DNA of 64,000 bases from Terfezia claveryi (taxonomy: Eukaryota > Ascomycota > Pezizomycetes > Pezizales > Pezizaceae), in assembly GCA_015179025.1 (NCBI GenBank), contig WHUX01000104.1, positions 62,001-126,000 on the forward strand, read 5' to 3'. Shown one piece after another: positions 12,330 through 23,058 of the stretch (position 1 is the first letter of the stretch; every line of letters begins with the position of its first letter). Below the pieces are notes generated by a model. The model saw only the letters and a program-made list of their open reading frames with translations. It was not told the DNA's origin and searched no databases. Made by a program: the position numbers and the translations under genes.

Positions 12330-15300
12330 ATGGCAGAAGCCCAAGTCCTCGCAGACTTTGTCAAACATGGAGCCCCGGACCCCCTCTATTATTTGCCCGT
12401 TGAAGACGAGGGGCACAGTTTTGCCACGAGGACTTCCTCACTTGCATTCCCAACACCACCCACTTTCTCTCGATCCTCGTCTTGTTCGCCCACCTTGGCC
12501 ACTGCTCGGGAACACTTTGATACTGCGTTCACGGCCTTTGGTGAGTTAAACAATGCCGACCAAGAGGAGCTCAGTGGTATTTACCTCGAAGGCTACCACA
12601 AGAGCACCCAGGACGGCAGGATTGACGATGCTGTGAAGCTCCTGCTTAAATCAGTTTGTGTCGATGAATTGGTATTCGGGAAGCTCAATCTTGCTAGAAG
12701 TCGTAGCGGTAATAGTTGCGCTGTTCAAGGACTTTACAAGCGCAATCTTCTCCTCGAGGCATCAGCGGGGAGGCTAGTTCTACTTCATGCGCGTACAGGC
12801 GATTGCCACTATTTGTTTCGAGCCCTAGGAAATCTTCGTGCTGCAGCTGTGCTAGATCACAGTGATATCCGGGAGCCTAGACGAGAGTTTCATCTCCGCA
12901 TCACGAAAGCTGCGATGGTAGTCCACCGGAAATTATATGAGGCTATCCGTGAAAACTGCAGTGTTGAATCCACCCCCTCTTTAGCACTGAAACATCTCCG
13001 AGAAGCAATCACTGTTGCAGGAAGATTCCTCTCTCTTATCGCCAACCCCCGCAGTGGTGGCGGCGAGGGCAGCGAGGGCAGCGATGGTGAGCTGAGAGAC
13101 GTGCTATCACACGCGCTCACTTGGGTTCTCGAGCTTCAGTCTTGCACACCCTGCACGGGGCCCTCAATCGGCCTTCACATCATGCACCTCACACGCCCGT
13201 TACCTGTTCAGTTGCTGCCATACCTACTACTTCCCTTACGCATGGGAATTACCGCAGACCACCTGTCCACTCTTGCAGAAAATCTCAGGTCACGGTACGA
13301 AGCCTTACCTAATGCACTCGACGCAAAACGGTGTCTTGAGGCTGCCATGACGATGTTACAGTGCGCGGTAGATGAAGGTGAGAGTATGCCCGAGGTAGGG
13401 GCAGCAGGCTTTGATGATTGGATAGATGAGCGGATGAAGTATCTTATTAACCTAAGGCAGTTGAGAGGCCATTGGGTGCGTAGGTTTGGCGAAATTGGAG
13501 CAGGAGTAGCAAAGCGTGGGGAGATAGAGGCTGAGAGGAGGACTCAGGAGAGGCAAAGGAAGGGGGCTATGAGCGAGCTCGAGGTGGAGAAACCCTTAGA
13601 GTTCACATTTTATCTGCATAGTGCGGCCATGCAAAGGCTCCATACATATACCCATGGATCCCCAACGGATAGTACGCAAGCCAGAGATGGTAATGCGGAT
13701 CCCAGTGATGCAGCTCCGGATGGTGGTGTGGCTCCAGATGGTGGTGTGGCTCCGGATGGAGATGTGGCTCCGGGTTTTTTTCCTTTTCCTGATGGAGATG
13801 CGGGTTCGGTTTCGGATTTGCCTGATACTGGCACAAGTAACAGAGAAGATGATTGGAAGCGTAGACAGGCTAAGCTAGGTGAGCTCAACGAGGGAATCAA
13901 GTTGTTGCGCCGGGCTCTAGACATCGCGAGAAAAATTTACCTCGGCACGGTTACTGGGGTAACGTCGAACCGCAAGCGGCCCAGCCTCGCCGCCTGGACC
14001 CGTGACCTCGGCCGCCTCCTGGTAGCAAAACTTCAGTTCCACATTGACGAGGGGTCAGTTTTTGGCGAGAGTGGTTACAAAGAGGTTCAGCAAATTGCAG
14101 AGGAAGAGTTGAAATTGAATTGCAATCAACGGGTCGTCCGAGGGGACCGGGGCGCGCGCACAGTCGCCATGGGTAACGTGGCATGGATCCTCTTCATGCT
14201 GTATCGTGCTGAACCTGAAGAGAGGGCAGGCTTCCTTGATCAAGCTATCAGCCAGGGTAGAGATGTGTTGGACCTGGCAAAAGTACAGCCTTCAGATCCT
14301 GATAGCGCTAGATGGGGCGCAATGGCAGAGACGGATGCGAGGAACGCGCTGAGCATGTTGTATCAAGCAGAGTTTGAGCGCACGGGGGACATGAGGGCAC
14401 TAGAAACTGCAGCAGAGCACACGAGGAAGTCACTCAAGAGCCAGGTGTTGCCGCAGCAGGTACCTGTAGATGGGAAGCGCAAAAGGGTACTAGCGGTCAA
14501 TTTACGATTCCCGACTGTAGACGCACTCTTCGAATACCTGCGGGATGTCAACACTCTCGCAGCCATTTTTGCCCAGCGCTTCCGCAAAACGGGGGAGTTC
14601 AACGAACTGGAGACCGCGATCAAGTACCAGAGGCAAATTGTGTCGTTGGCGGCGCCCGACCGAATTCTGAAAGCGAGCTACCAGGTCACTTTGGCCAATT
14701 ACCTTGAGCAGCTGTACGAGTCGCAGCGTCTGCAGACTAAAGTAGAGCAGGAAAAGGTACTAGAAGAGGCATTAGATTCTGTTCAAAAGGCATGGCAGGT
14801 GTTGGAGAAAACTGGCGAGATGGAGTTGAAGGCTGCGTGTTTGAACGCACTCGGTAGCATCCACAAGACGAGATACTGCCTCGATAAAGTTAAGTATGCC
14901 AGTGATCTAAAGGAAGCCAAGGAGTACATTAAGAACGCAATGTCCAAAGAAGCGGCGAACACCCTTCACATCAGCAAGACAGGGTTGGCGCGGATGATGA
15001 CCACATTCAGTCAGATTCTCGGACTCTTTGGTGACGTAAAACGCCAGACGACTGCTGTCTGTTTGGCCGTCATGGCTATGCATTGGTGCCCCCCAACGCT
15101 TGTATATGAGCTCGCGGAGCTAAATTATCGTATGGGTGTGGAGATGAGCAAAATTCGCGATAATTACCCACAGCTAGATACTATTCTCAATCCTTTGTTT
15201 GACTGCTTCCGGGAGCCCGCTGCGGCGCCCGCCACTCGCCTCAGGGCTGCCCTCAAATTATGCAGCCTTCTGAAGGGTGCAACCAGATGGGAGGAGGTAT

Positions 15301-17040
15301 ACAATATTGCTATAGAGGCCATGGATCTCTTCTCCCTCGTCGTGATACGCTCTCTACCACAGGCTGACCAGCAGAAGTGTTTGGAGGCCTTCTCCGGTTT
15401 TGGCTCACTCGCAGCAGCAGCAGCTTTCGAAGCCCAAAAGTCCCCAGCAGAGGCCCTCATGTTACTTGAAAAAGGAAGAGACATTATCGCGGGTAATCGT
15501 TTTGACACCCGTATTGACCTCACTGAGTTGCGTAGCGTTGACAAGGATCTCGCCGAGGAGTTCGAAAAGCTACGTGCACAGCTGGACCCATCTGGCGTGC
15601 ATGCATACATGATGAACACCGGCCGGTCGGGGGAGCCTGGTGTCAAGGACCCTTCCGGTAGGCTTCTCCGTGCAAATCGTAAACTAAAGGAGGTTGTAAA
15701 CAGGATCCGCAGCAAGAAAGGGTTTGAGGGTTTCCTCAAGCCGCCGAGCCTCGAGCAAATGAAGAACGCATCAGGTGAAGGCTCCATTGTTGTCATTAAC
15801 ATTGCAGAGTGGCGTTGTGATGCCATCATTGTCCGCAAAGACCGAGAGGTTGAATCCATTCACTTGGACAGACTCACGCAGGAGGCCATCACCCAACAAC
15901 TCGGGGATGTGCCCTCGTACAACGAGGTCGGTCTTGGGATTACTGATTACCCCTCCTTCCTTACGTTCCTCTGGCAATGCATTGGTTATCCAGTGCTCAC
16001 GAAGCTTGGCTATACCACTGATCTGCCGGCAAGTAGTCCCGTAGAGTCATACCCTCGTGTATGGTGGTGTTCTACGGGCAACGCTTCCCGGCTGCCCTTG
16101 CACGCTGCTTCAAGCGGGAGGAAACCGGGCTTCCCGCGTGGCAATGTCATGAACCGTGTGGTCTCCAGCTACACATCCTCCATCAAAGCCCTCATATTTT
16201 CTCGGAGGCAGGCCGCTCTTCGCCGTGCCTCGCCTCGGAGAGGATCCCGTGCTCTTCTATGTTCCGTACTATCTACCTTCCACGACCGAGAGTGGGGTCT
16301 CGGTCGGCTAGTTAGCGCTCCGGTGGAGGTTGAAGCAGTTGGCAGATTGATCACTGAGACAATGTCCATGGATATTCCCGGCAACAGCGCAGGGGGTACC
16401 ATTGCAAAGTTGAACGTGAGGATTGAGCCTGACCCGTATGAGGCTGACCTGCTGGACTACTTTACAATCGCCTCCCTCGCTCACTCTCCTCCCCCACCAG
16501 AGGAATGGCCTGCCATATTCCATTTTGCCGGGCATGGGGTTACTAACCCTACTGACCCAAGTAAGTCTTGCCTCTATACCAAAGACTCTCCGTTATATGT
16601 CGAGCAGTTGGTGAGGGTGGGTATGTACGAGCGTTTCCCCTTGCTAGCGTATCTCAGTGCGTGCAGCACGGGGGTGAATGTTGTGAATGGTAAAGCAGGA
16701 TTAGGGGATGAGGGGATCCATGTTATGGGGGCACTGCAGCTGGCGGGGTTTGTGGGGGTGATGGGAGCTTTATGGAGGGTTTCGGATGATACTGCAGGCA
16801 GGGTAGCGAAGATCTTTTATGAGCGGCTGTTGAAGGGGGATTGGGAAGAAGAGGATAGGATGGCGCGGTGTTTCCATTATGCGGTCATGAGTTTGAGAAA
16901 TACAACGGATATGGATCACTTGGCGGTAAGAACGTCCTTTGTAGTACTCAGCGACGGCTATATAGTTTACTGACAATTCCCCAACTCAAAAGGACCGGCA
17001 ACCAAGCCATTGGGCTCCATTCATGCATATGGGAGTGTAG
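12330..17040 (+). CDS. TPR-CHAT domain protein (caspase-HetF-associated protease)
   Basis: A large (1547 aa) cytosolic-type protein: residues about 50-1090 are helical, with degenerate TPR-like repeats, and residues about 1200-1547 are a CHAT protease domain. Domain hallmarks are WWCSTGNASRLPLHAAS, catalytic His1402 in FHFAGHG and Cys1445 in YLSACSTG, then GVMGALWRVSDD. Residues about 467-482 hold three to four copies of a PDGGVA-type hexapeptide. The long frame runs to TGA 16971, but I favour an intron at 16926-16992 (GTAAGA donor, TACTGAC branch, AAAAG acceptor). The last exon (16993-17040) then ends WAPFMHMGV, the usual CHAT finish; the unspliced reading ends without it. CHAT proteins are separase/caspase-type cysteine proteases, often the effector part of cell-death or NLR-like proteins. 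The caspase-like gene lies divergently next door. Confidence 0.9.
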
Positions 17041-18589
17041 GTAAAGAGCGTACGTCTTTCTTCTAGCAGGGTTTTGTGGGAAGCTTGGTGGTAAAAAACC
17101 AACATTTTGGATTGTCGGATTTGGAGAAGGAAATTTCTGTGCTAGATTTGAAAATATTTCACTCATGAGTTCTCCTCAGATTGCTCTGGCTGTGATGTAC
17201 TCTACTTGCGGATTGAGGAATCATCCTACCTACGTTCAAGAATAAGAGAAACGGGTGGTTGGAAGCCGCTCTTCAGCCAATAATCTAGTCTGGTTGCTGA
17301 TATTCAGTGCTTCAAGCTATTCAAAGCGAATGATGTGAACTGATTAGAGTAAAAACCACCTAGTCAGAATTCATTATTGTCCTGCCAGGAAATGATCTTG
17401 TGCCACCGAAAGGGGGGGGGAAGCCTGGTTGTGGTAGGTGTACTGCACAGTTGGTGGCAATATGGAACTTTGAACTAGTTGGGGGGGGGGGTTATGTATA
17501 GTACCTCTCAGTGCTGGTTGTTTAACCGCAAAACCTTCATGGTTCTGTTTGAACCTTGCAAATTTCGTACGGAGTACTAGGGAGACAAATGGATGTGGGA
17601 GATACATATATTTATGAATTTCCGGGTTACATGTGTATGATAGAGTGGAAGGATTACCAAATATATGCAATGAAGCTTTAAGTAATCAAAGCAAGAAAAT
17701 ATAAATTGCTATTATTGAATTTCTTGTATGCAATGAGGCCCTTCAACTTTATGTTAGTAAGTTTCGTCCCCAAGTCATAAAAGTATCAACACAGCTCCTC
17801 CATATTCTACCTCCACCACCACCTCTCCACCCAACCCCAAATTAACACACTCCATCGATTCCCCAAAATCCCATCTCAATAATACCCCCCCCCATCCCTC
17901 ACAAGGAACAACACGGCGAGAGCTACCACCCAAAGTTATATCCAACGCTACAACACAACCAATCAACAACCACTTCCGCCCTCGTGTCCAGCCACCAAAA
18001 TTGCCCAACCTATACCTAGAGCAGAGCTCTCTCTAGTAGCCAAGTACGTTACGTTATTTGATAAAAATATCATTTTAAAAAGAAAGATCTCAAATCCCAG
18101 GAAGAGATCCTATGCCCCCCCCCCAAAAAAAAAGAGGAACTTTTGTACCTTACTACATCTTAAATCAAATCTTATTTGATAAGTTCCAATTTACACCTAT
18201 GATTTAAAACATATACTGTGTCTTAACTACTTGAATTCAATATCAGTTATGAATAGTAGTTGGCTACCCCGAACTTCTATATACGTAGTAGGAGTAACCG
18301 TTCTCAAAGGGATTGAAGTAGATTCATTAACCTATCCCCTAGGGGTTCGTCACGCACTATCTTGCGTACTAATGTGCGACTGGGTTATTGCTGTACCAAT
18401 AACTGAAATAATCTTTGAAGTAATCGTACATTGTAATTATGACTACTCATATGTATGATCGGTCATTACCCTAAAGTACGATAACAACTTCAATGTGCTG
18501 TACTAACCCTCTTGGTGGTTCCTCTGCCTGTCATCTACATAGGGGTTTAGGGTTATAGCAAACGGCAAAATAGCAAAAGAGAAAAGGAC
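17041..18589. other. Gene-poor region with homopolymer runs
   Basis: No convincing gene. It contains G-runs near 17413 and 17484, C-runs near 17887 and 18117, and a CTAGTCTGGTTG fragment at about 17285 belonging to a dispersed repeat family. A 77-codon minus-strand frame at 17775-18008 has protein-like composition but no recognisable family and no gene context. Confidence 0.5.
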
Positions 18590-18596
18590 AAAAAAA
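18590..18596 (-). terminator. Pol III T-run downstream of tRNA-Ser
   Basis: Seven consecutive T residues on the minus strand, five bases beyond the 3' end of the tRNA-Ser gene. This is the expected RNA polymerase III stop signal. Confidence 0.75.
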
Positions 18597-18601
18597 CATG
18601 A

Positions 18602-18699
18602 CGACGTCGACAAGACTCGAACTTGCGCACGCAGAACGTAAGTGATGATTAGCAGATGCTCATTCTAATCACTCCCCTTAACCACTCGGGCACGACGTC
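18602..18699 (-). tRNA. tRNA-Ser(AGA) with a 16-nt intron
   Basis: A class II (long variable arm) tRNA. The acceptor stem is a perfect 7-bp pair (GACGTCG/CGACGTC) with discriminator G. The D arm contains CCCGAGTGGTTAA and the T arm GTTCGAGTC. The anticodon stem AGTGA/TCACT encloses a loop starting TTAGAA, giving anticodon AGA (read as IGA), then a 16-nt intron one base after the anticodon. The intron pairs with the anticodon region (GATTAG/CTAATC, including a TCT opposite AGA), as expected for tRNA-splicing-endonuclease substrates. The mature length would be 82 nt. The alternative reading, a GCT anticodon from CTGCTAA, fits the stem geometry less well. A T-run terminator follows. Confidence 0.88.
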
Positions 18700-19267
18700 T
18701 GTTTATGTATAGCTGTTTCTAAAATAAGTATATATAACCCCATTCCCACTCCCACTATCACTATTCTCTCAAGGAATCAACAATGACAAAGTGGGTGTGG
18801 CTAATATAACTATGGCTTTACTCGATTAAGGTGAAGTATTTGGAATTCCTACACGGGAGGGGTCGTGCCAACCAGACTACTTTATTCCTAGAGTTCGTTC
18901 TATCAAATTAGATCTTCTTGTAAACTTATGCGGGACACTATTCCTCCGACTCATGCTCATCGCGCCTTGGTTGGCTAAGACTTCCGGTCGAACCACCAAG
19001 GTGCTTACCCCCTTTAGTTAGTACCAATGGCCTAGTTACGCCGATTCCAATATCACGGAGTTTTATAAGGCCATTAAAAGCTCCGGGTAGGCGGGATAAA
19101 GTTGGTATAAAATGACCGCCGGATTTGACAGGAATCTGCATATTTCATCAGATCAACCAAAATCAAGATAGGAGCTTTTCATTCTGAACTTGTATGCACT
19201 ACTGTTCATTCACCACAGCTATACTGTAGTATCATCTATATTGTCCTGAATACCAACCGATATCAAG
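18700..19267. other. Intergenic region upstream of the methyltransferase gene
   Basis: No gene is seen. A copy of the dispersed motif GTGCCAACCAGACTAC lies at 18865-18880. The last 120 bases are presumably the promoter and 5' UTR of the methyltransferase gene. Confidence 0.5.
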
Positions 19268-20264
19268 ATGTCTTCTAACAGTCACTCTCATTCTCACGAG
19301 CATGAGCACACTTCGGGCAATTCTCATGGCCACTCTCACTCTCACGACCATGGCAGCCAATTTAGCGATCCAACAGGCCGTATTCCTATGGTCGATACCC
19401 AAGGCCTCACTCAAGCTGAGAGGAGCAGGATTCACTTCGAGTAAGTATACATTTTATTCCCTGCATCGCGGCTTGCATTGATGTGATTTATAGCAACTTT
19501 GCCAAAGCCCATGTCGATAAGTTCGCTGAAGGCAGACGTTTCATTGCTAAAAACATCCAAGATCGTTTGGACTGGATTGGTGTTGACTTTACCAAGCCCG
19601 TTCGAGTTCTCGACTATGCCTGTGGAACTGGCGTAGTATCTCATGTATTATTGCTATAGATGATTTCCCCCCCCCCCTATATACATATATTTCAGATAGC
19701 TAATATCAATCTCTTTAATAGTCACTTGCCCCTTACGTTATTCCCACTAGCCAATTCGTCGGCATAGACGTCTCCGACACTTTGGGTGCCGACCAATATA
19801 ACATCACCTCGGCCGCCCTCGGCTTCAAGCCCGAATTCATGAAAGCCTACAAGGGGACCCTCCTCGAACCAACTGATCCAAACCCTACCGAATTCTCGGC
19901 GCCAGAATTTTTTAACTTCGACATCGTCGCCTGCAGCATGTCCCTCCATCATTTCGATGACCCTGCATACGCAATGCAGCAACTCGCTAAACGTGCACGC
20001 CCCAACGGAGGAGTGCTTATCATAATTGATAATACGGAAGCCCCGGTTAACACGGAGATTCATAGGATACATCAGCAGGCGACGGGGCATGGGCCGCATA
20101 CGGCTATGGGGTATGCGAAGGAGGATATGAAGAAGTATTATGAAGGGGCAGGCGCGGCTGCAGGCTTTGAGTATGTGGTTTTAGAGGGGAGTCCAGAGAT
20201 TGATATTGAAGGGTATAAGTGGCACATGCAGATATTTATCTCCAAGGGAAAGAGGGATGAATGA
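19268..20264 (+). CDS. Class I SAM-dependent methyltransferase with His-rich N terminus
   Basis: Exons are 19268-19440, 19494-19644 and 19722-20264 (288 aa). The SAM-binding motif I is VRVLDYACGTGVVS, followed by an acidic ribose-contact motif (VGIDVSDTLG) and the post-motif ACSMSLHHFDDPAYAMQQLA; it belongs to the UbiE/Methyltransf_11-type fold, with unknown substrate. The first 30 residues contain 12 His with Ser/Glu (SHSHSHEHEH, SHGHSHSHDHG), a possible metal-binding or low-complexity lead. The first intron has a GTAAGT donor. For the second I chose the weak GTATTA donor at 19645 because it leaves GTGVVSH-SLAPYV, matching the family better than the in-frame alternatives at 19633 or 19636. 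There is no operon-like partner. Confidence 0.85.
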
Positions 20265-20544
20265 ATGATTCTTTGTGAAGGAATTTGTGGAGAGATAAAA
20301 TGGGTAATTTTGGTATAAAGATATTGGTATTGGGGTTAAGGAAATATGTACTCTGTAGCAAGGTTTAACTGGGATTCAGCTTCCGAAAGCCAAGTACTGT
20401 ACATAGGCCATAAATAATATATGCCATGAATTTCAAGTATCGTACCCGCTCTAAGCCTAGTCTAATTCTCTAAGGCAATACTCCAGACTAGGAGGTAGCC
20501 CACTACTCTATTATTCTCTGCATATATAATGGAGGAAAGGGGTC
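20265..20544. other. 3' flank of the methyltransferase gene
   Basis: No gene; AT-rich sequence leading into decayed repeats. Confidence 0.5.
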
Positions 20545-20725
20545 AAATATGGAGGCCACTAGAACCGATAATAGGAGAGCAGTACTTTATACACAGCATG
20601 TATCTACAGAAGTGCGAATATACATGCGTCATCCAAGCAAGTGAAGACGGCGTTATATTTGGTGTCTTACGTTCCTACATATAGAACCTCACCTCAAGGA
20701 CTTATACCAACAATAATATGTAGTA
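20545..20725 (+). pseudogene. Relic of ankyrin-repeat gene (second copy)
   Basis: Short stretches match the broken ankyrin locus further on. 'GGAGGCCACTAGAACCGATA' near 20551 parallels 'TGAGGCCACTAGAAGCGATA' near 22612. The block at about 20650-20715 (GGCGTTATATTTGG, TTACGTTCCTA, CACCTCAAGGAC, TATACCAAC) parallels about 25575-25650. The reading frame is destroyed. I infer a decayed duplicate of the same STAND/ankyrin-type gene; only the two sequence blocks are seen directly. Confidence 0.5.
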
Positions 20726-21780
20726 CTTCTCGTGCATGGGGCGCATACACAACCTCAATCCACCAGAGGGATAGTGTACCCCGCAGTCAGCAACAGGGTG
20801 CTTCACGAGGTTCCCGCATACGGCCAGGTAAGGTTTCAAACACAGCTCAGGCTAGGCATTTTTGTGTAGGCTAACTTGTAGGCTAAGATCACATTAGTCT
20901 CGATCAGACCCTCGCAGAGGGGTCACATAGGTTTCAAGCTCAACCAAAACCGTACCAATGGCCTCATACAATTTCATACTACGGCTCTACACACATTATT
21001 ATCACATTATGGAGATTTGGAAGCTCTTTTGGAATGGTTTGGGGATATGAGGCTTGTTGGTCTCTTTTTTTCGTTGTTTTATGACATCAAATATACCTTC
21101 TCGTTACCCTTGCTCAGTCAAAGACGAGCTGGTATAAGTGGAACGCCGCGCGTAGCGTACTATACCATACATATGCTTGCGGTAGCCCTGCTGAAGCTTT
21201 GGTGTAACATACGGCCAGGTCTTGTTTTGGGCGACATGGTGTAGTAAGTGGTTTACTGCATGCATAGTGGTGTGGATCATCAGCAGAAGTTGGATAGGTA
21301 TGGCTTCAGACCTTTTGGTATGGAATTAGCAGTGATATGGTATTGTTCCCAATCAATTGATCGTCATGTCGAGCCCCCCTTCGTTAATTTAAAACATTCA
21401 AGCCAAACCCCTTGTTCTAAAGGCGCCCCTTCTGGATATGATTGCAGATCGTTTTAGCTATATATAACCCAGATCTAGGGCGTCAACACCAACATTGCTT
21501 TCCCTATGCCTTCAATTCAGAAATCGCAAAACTATTTCCTTTGGTCAATTTTAAGCGGTAGCCTCCAGTTCCTGCCGTGACTGCAGTGGGCTAATTCATT
21601 AAGCAAGTACTTGTACGTGAGCAGACGTCATATCCACCAGATGATTGAAGTTGCAATACTGATCATCTATTACTTGCCCATGATATATAGACAGGATATT
21701 TTATCACAGGACGCAAATTGCACTACCTAGATATGAGTTACGGATATGGAGTCGGCGATTTTTAGCCATCTCTAAACTTG
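20726..21780. other. Gene-poor spacer
   Basis: No convincing gene. A short block AGTCTCGATCAGACCCTCG at about 20895 recurs in inverted orientation near 58665-58683, so it belongs to a dispersed repeat. Confidence 0.45.
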
Positions 21781-22968
21781 CTTAGGATGTGTACACTGCA
21801 TACAAGGACGCCCCCAAAGATTTGAAAAACATTTCAAATGAGATTAAATCGCTACATATTATTGTCGACAGGCACAAGGACATATTCCAGGACAAAACCC
21901 TGAAGTCAGTTGAACAAACACAATTACAGGAGATATTACAAGGATCTACAAAGGTTTTGGGGGACTTGGACAAATTGCGCATCAAGTACACGAGATTGGG
22001 ATCTGCTCAAGGCTCAAGCTCACAAGCCATTGATCGCATCAAATGGAGTCAGGAAAACATTGTAGAGCTACGCGCAAGGCTTTTTTCAAATACCACTCTT
22101 CTTAAAACCTTTGTTGCAAGGTAAACCACCATGATGGATATGGCTTGTCTAGGATCTAACATTCAGTTCTACAGCTGTACGCACGCCGATATGTGTTCTC
22201 GTGCCGAAATGCTAAGCTCAATGGAGGAAATAAAAAAACATGATTAATGGGTCTCCGTCGCAAATACTCAGCATTGTCCTTGCTTTCAATTACCTCATTT
22301 GACCCCAGTGTAAACACCAAAGAAGCAACGAAATAACTTTGCAGACACCTTTACAGAGCTGGGATCCCAGCAGACATTATTCGGGCCCGGGAGGATCAAG
22401 CCATCGCCCTTTTCCAAAGCCCAGGAGGTTCCTCAAACTGTGGGTTCAGTTATTCATGGCGAAGAGCTATTGGAGGAGCGACAAAAATTTAAATGCGGAA
22501 ATCCTACTTTTAAAACAACAACGTCATTTAGGGGGCCGGCGCTGCAATATGGCTGCCGCAGTGGGTTTCAGACAGGGGTGGCAGTTTTTGTTGCCGAACG
22601 GTGCCAACATTGAGGCCACTAGAAGCGATACTGGAGCAACATCGCTTGATACCGCAGCATATCATGGACAGATAGACGTGGTAAGACTGCTAAAGGAGAA
22701 GGACGTAACATTGAAGCCACGAGAAGCGATGATGGGTCAACATCGCTTGATTCTGCAACATATAATGTGTAAGATTACGAGGTTATATGAGCGAGGAATC
22801 TTGAGAGAGAAGAGTTGTGTATATTCAAAGTGGAGAGCTATCAAAGGTATCGCTATAGACTTGTTCGCTATGGTCCTTGTGTTCTCTCTCACTAACTATC
22901 TACTGGTGCCTAACAGGGGTTCCCCTTAGCGCCTTCGTTTTCACTCCGCCGCCAGCACCATTGCAGCT

Positions 22969-23043
22969 CAACCACCAAATTTTCGACCACCAAATTTTCA
23001 ACCACCAAATTTTCAACCACCAAATTTTCAACCACCAAATTTT
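22969..23043 (+). repeat. Five 15-bp subterminal repeats of the transposon
   Basis: Five head-to-tail copies of CAACCACCAAATTTT (the second has CGACC) fill the left subterminal region. A single inverted copy exists at the right end. The position suggests transposase binding sites, which is inference. Confidence 0.85.
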
Positions 23044-23058
23044 CGGCAGAAATTCACG

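Noticed and set aside
15164..15859. 231-codon minus-strand frame opposite the TPR-CHAT gene
   Set aside because: Ser/Arg-rich antisense shadow of a well-supported coding frame.
17775..18008. 77-codon minus-strand frame with protein-like Gly/Val-rich sequence
   Set aside because: No family, no start context and biased purine composition; could be a gene remnant but cannot be supported.
22969..23043. CRISPR-like short repeats
   Set aside because: The copies are contiguous 15-mers without spacers, inside a eukaryotic transposon end.
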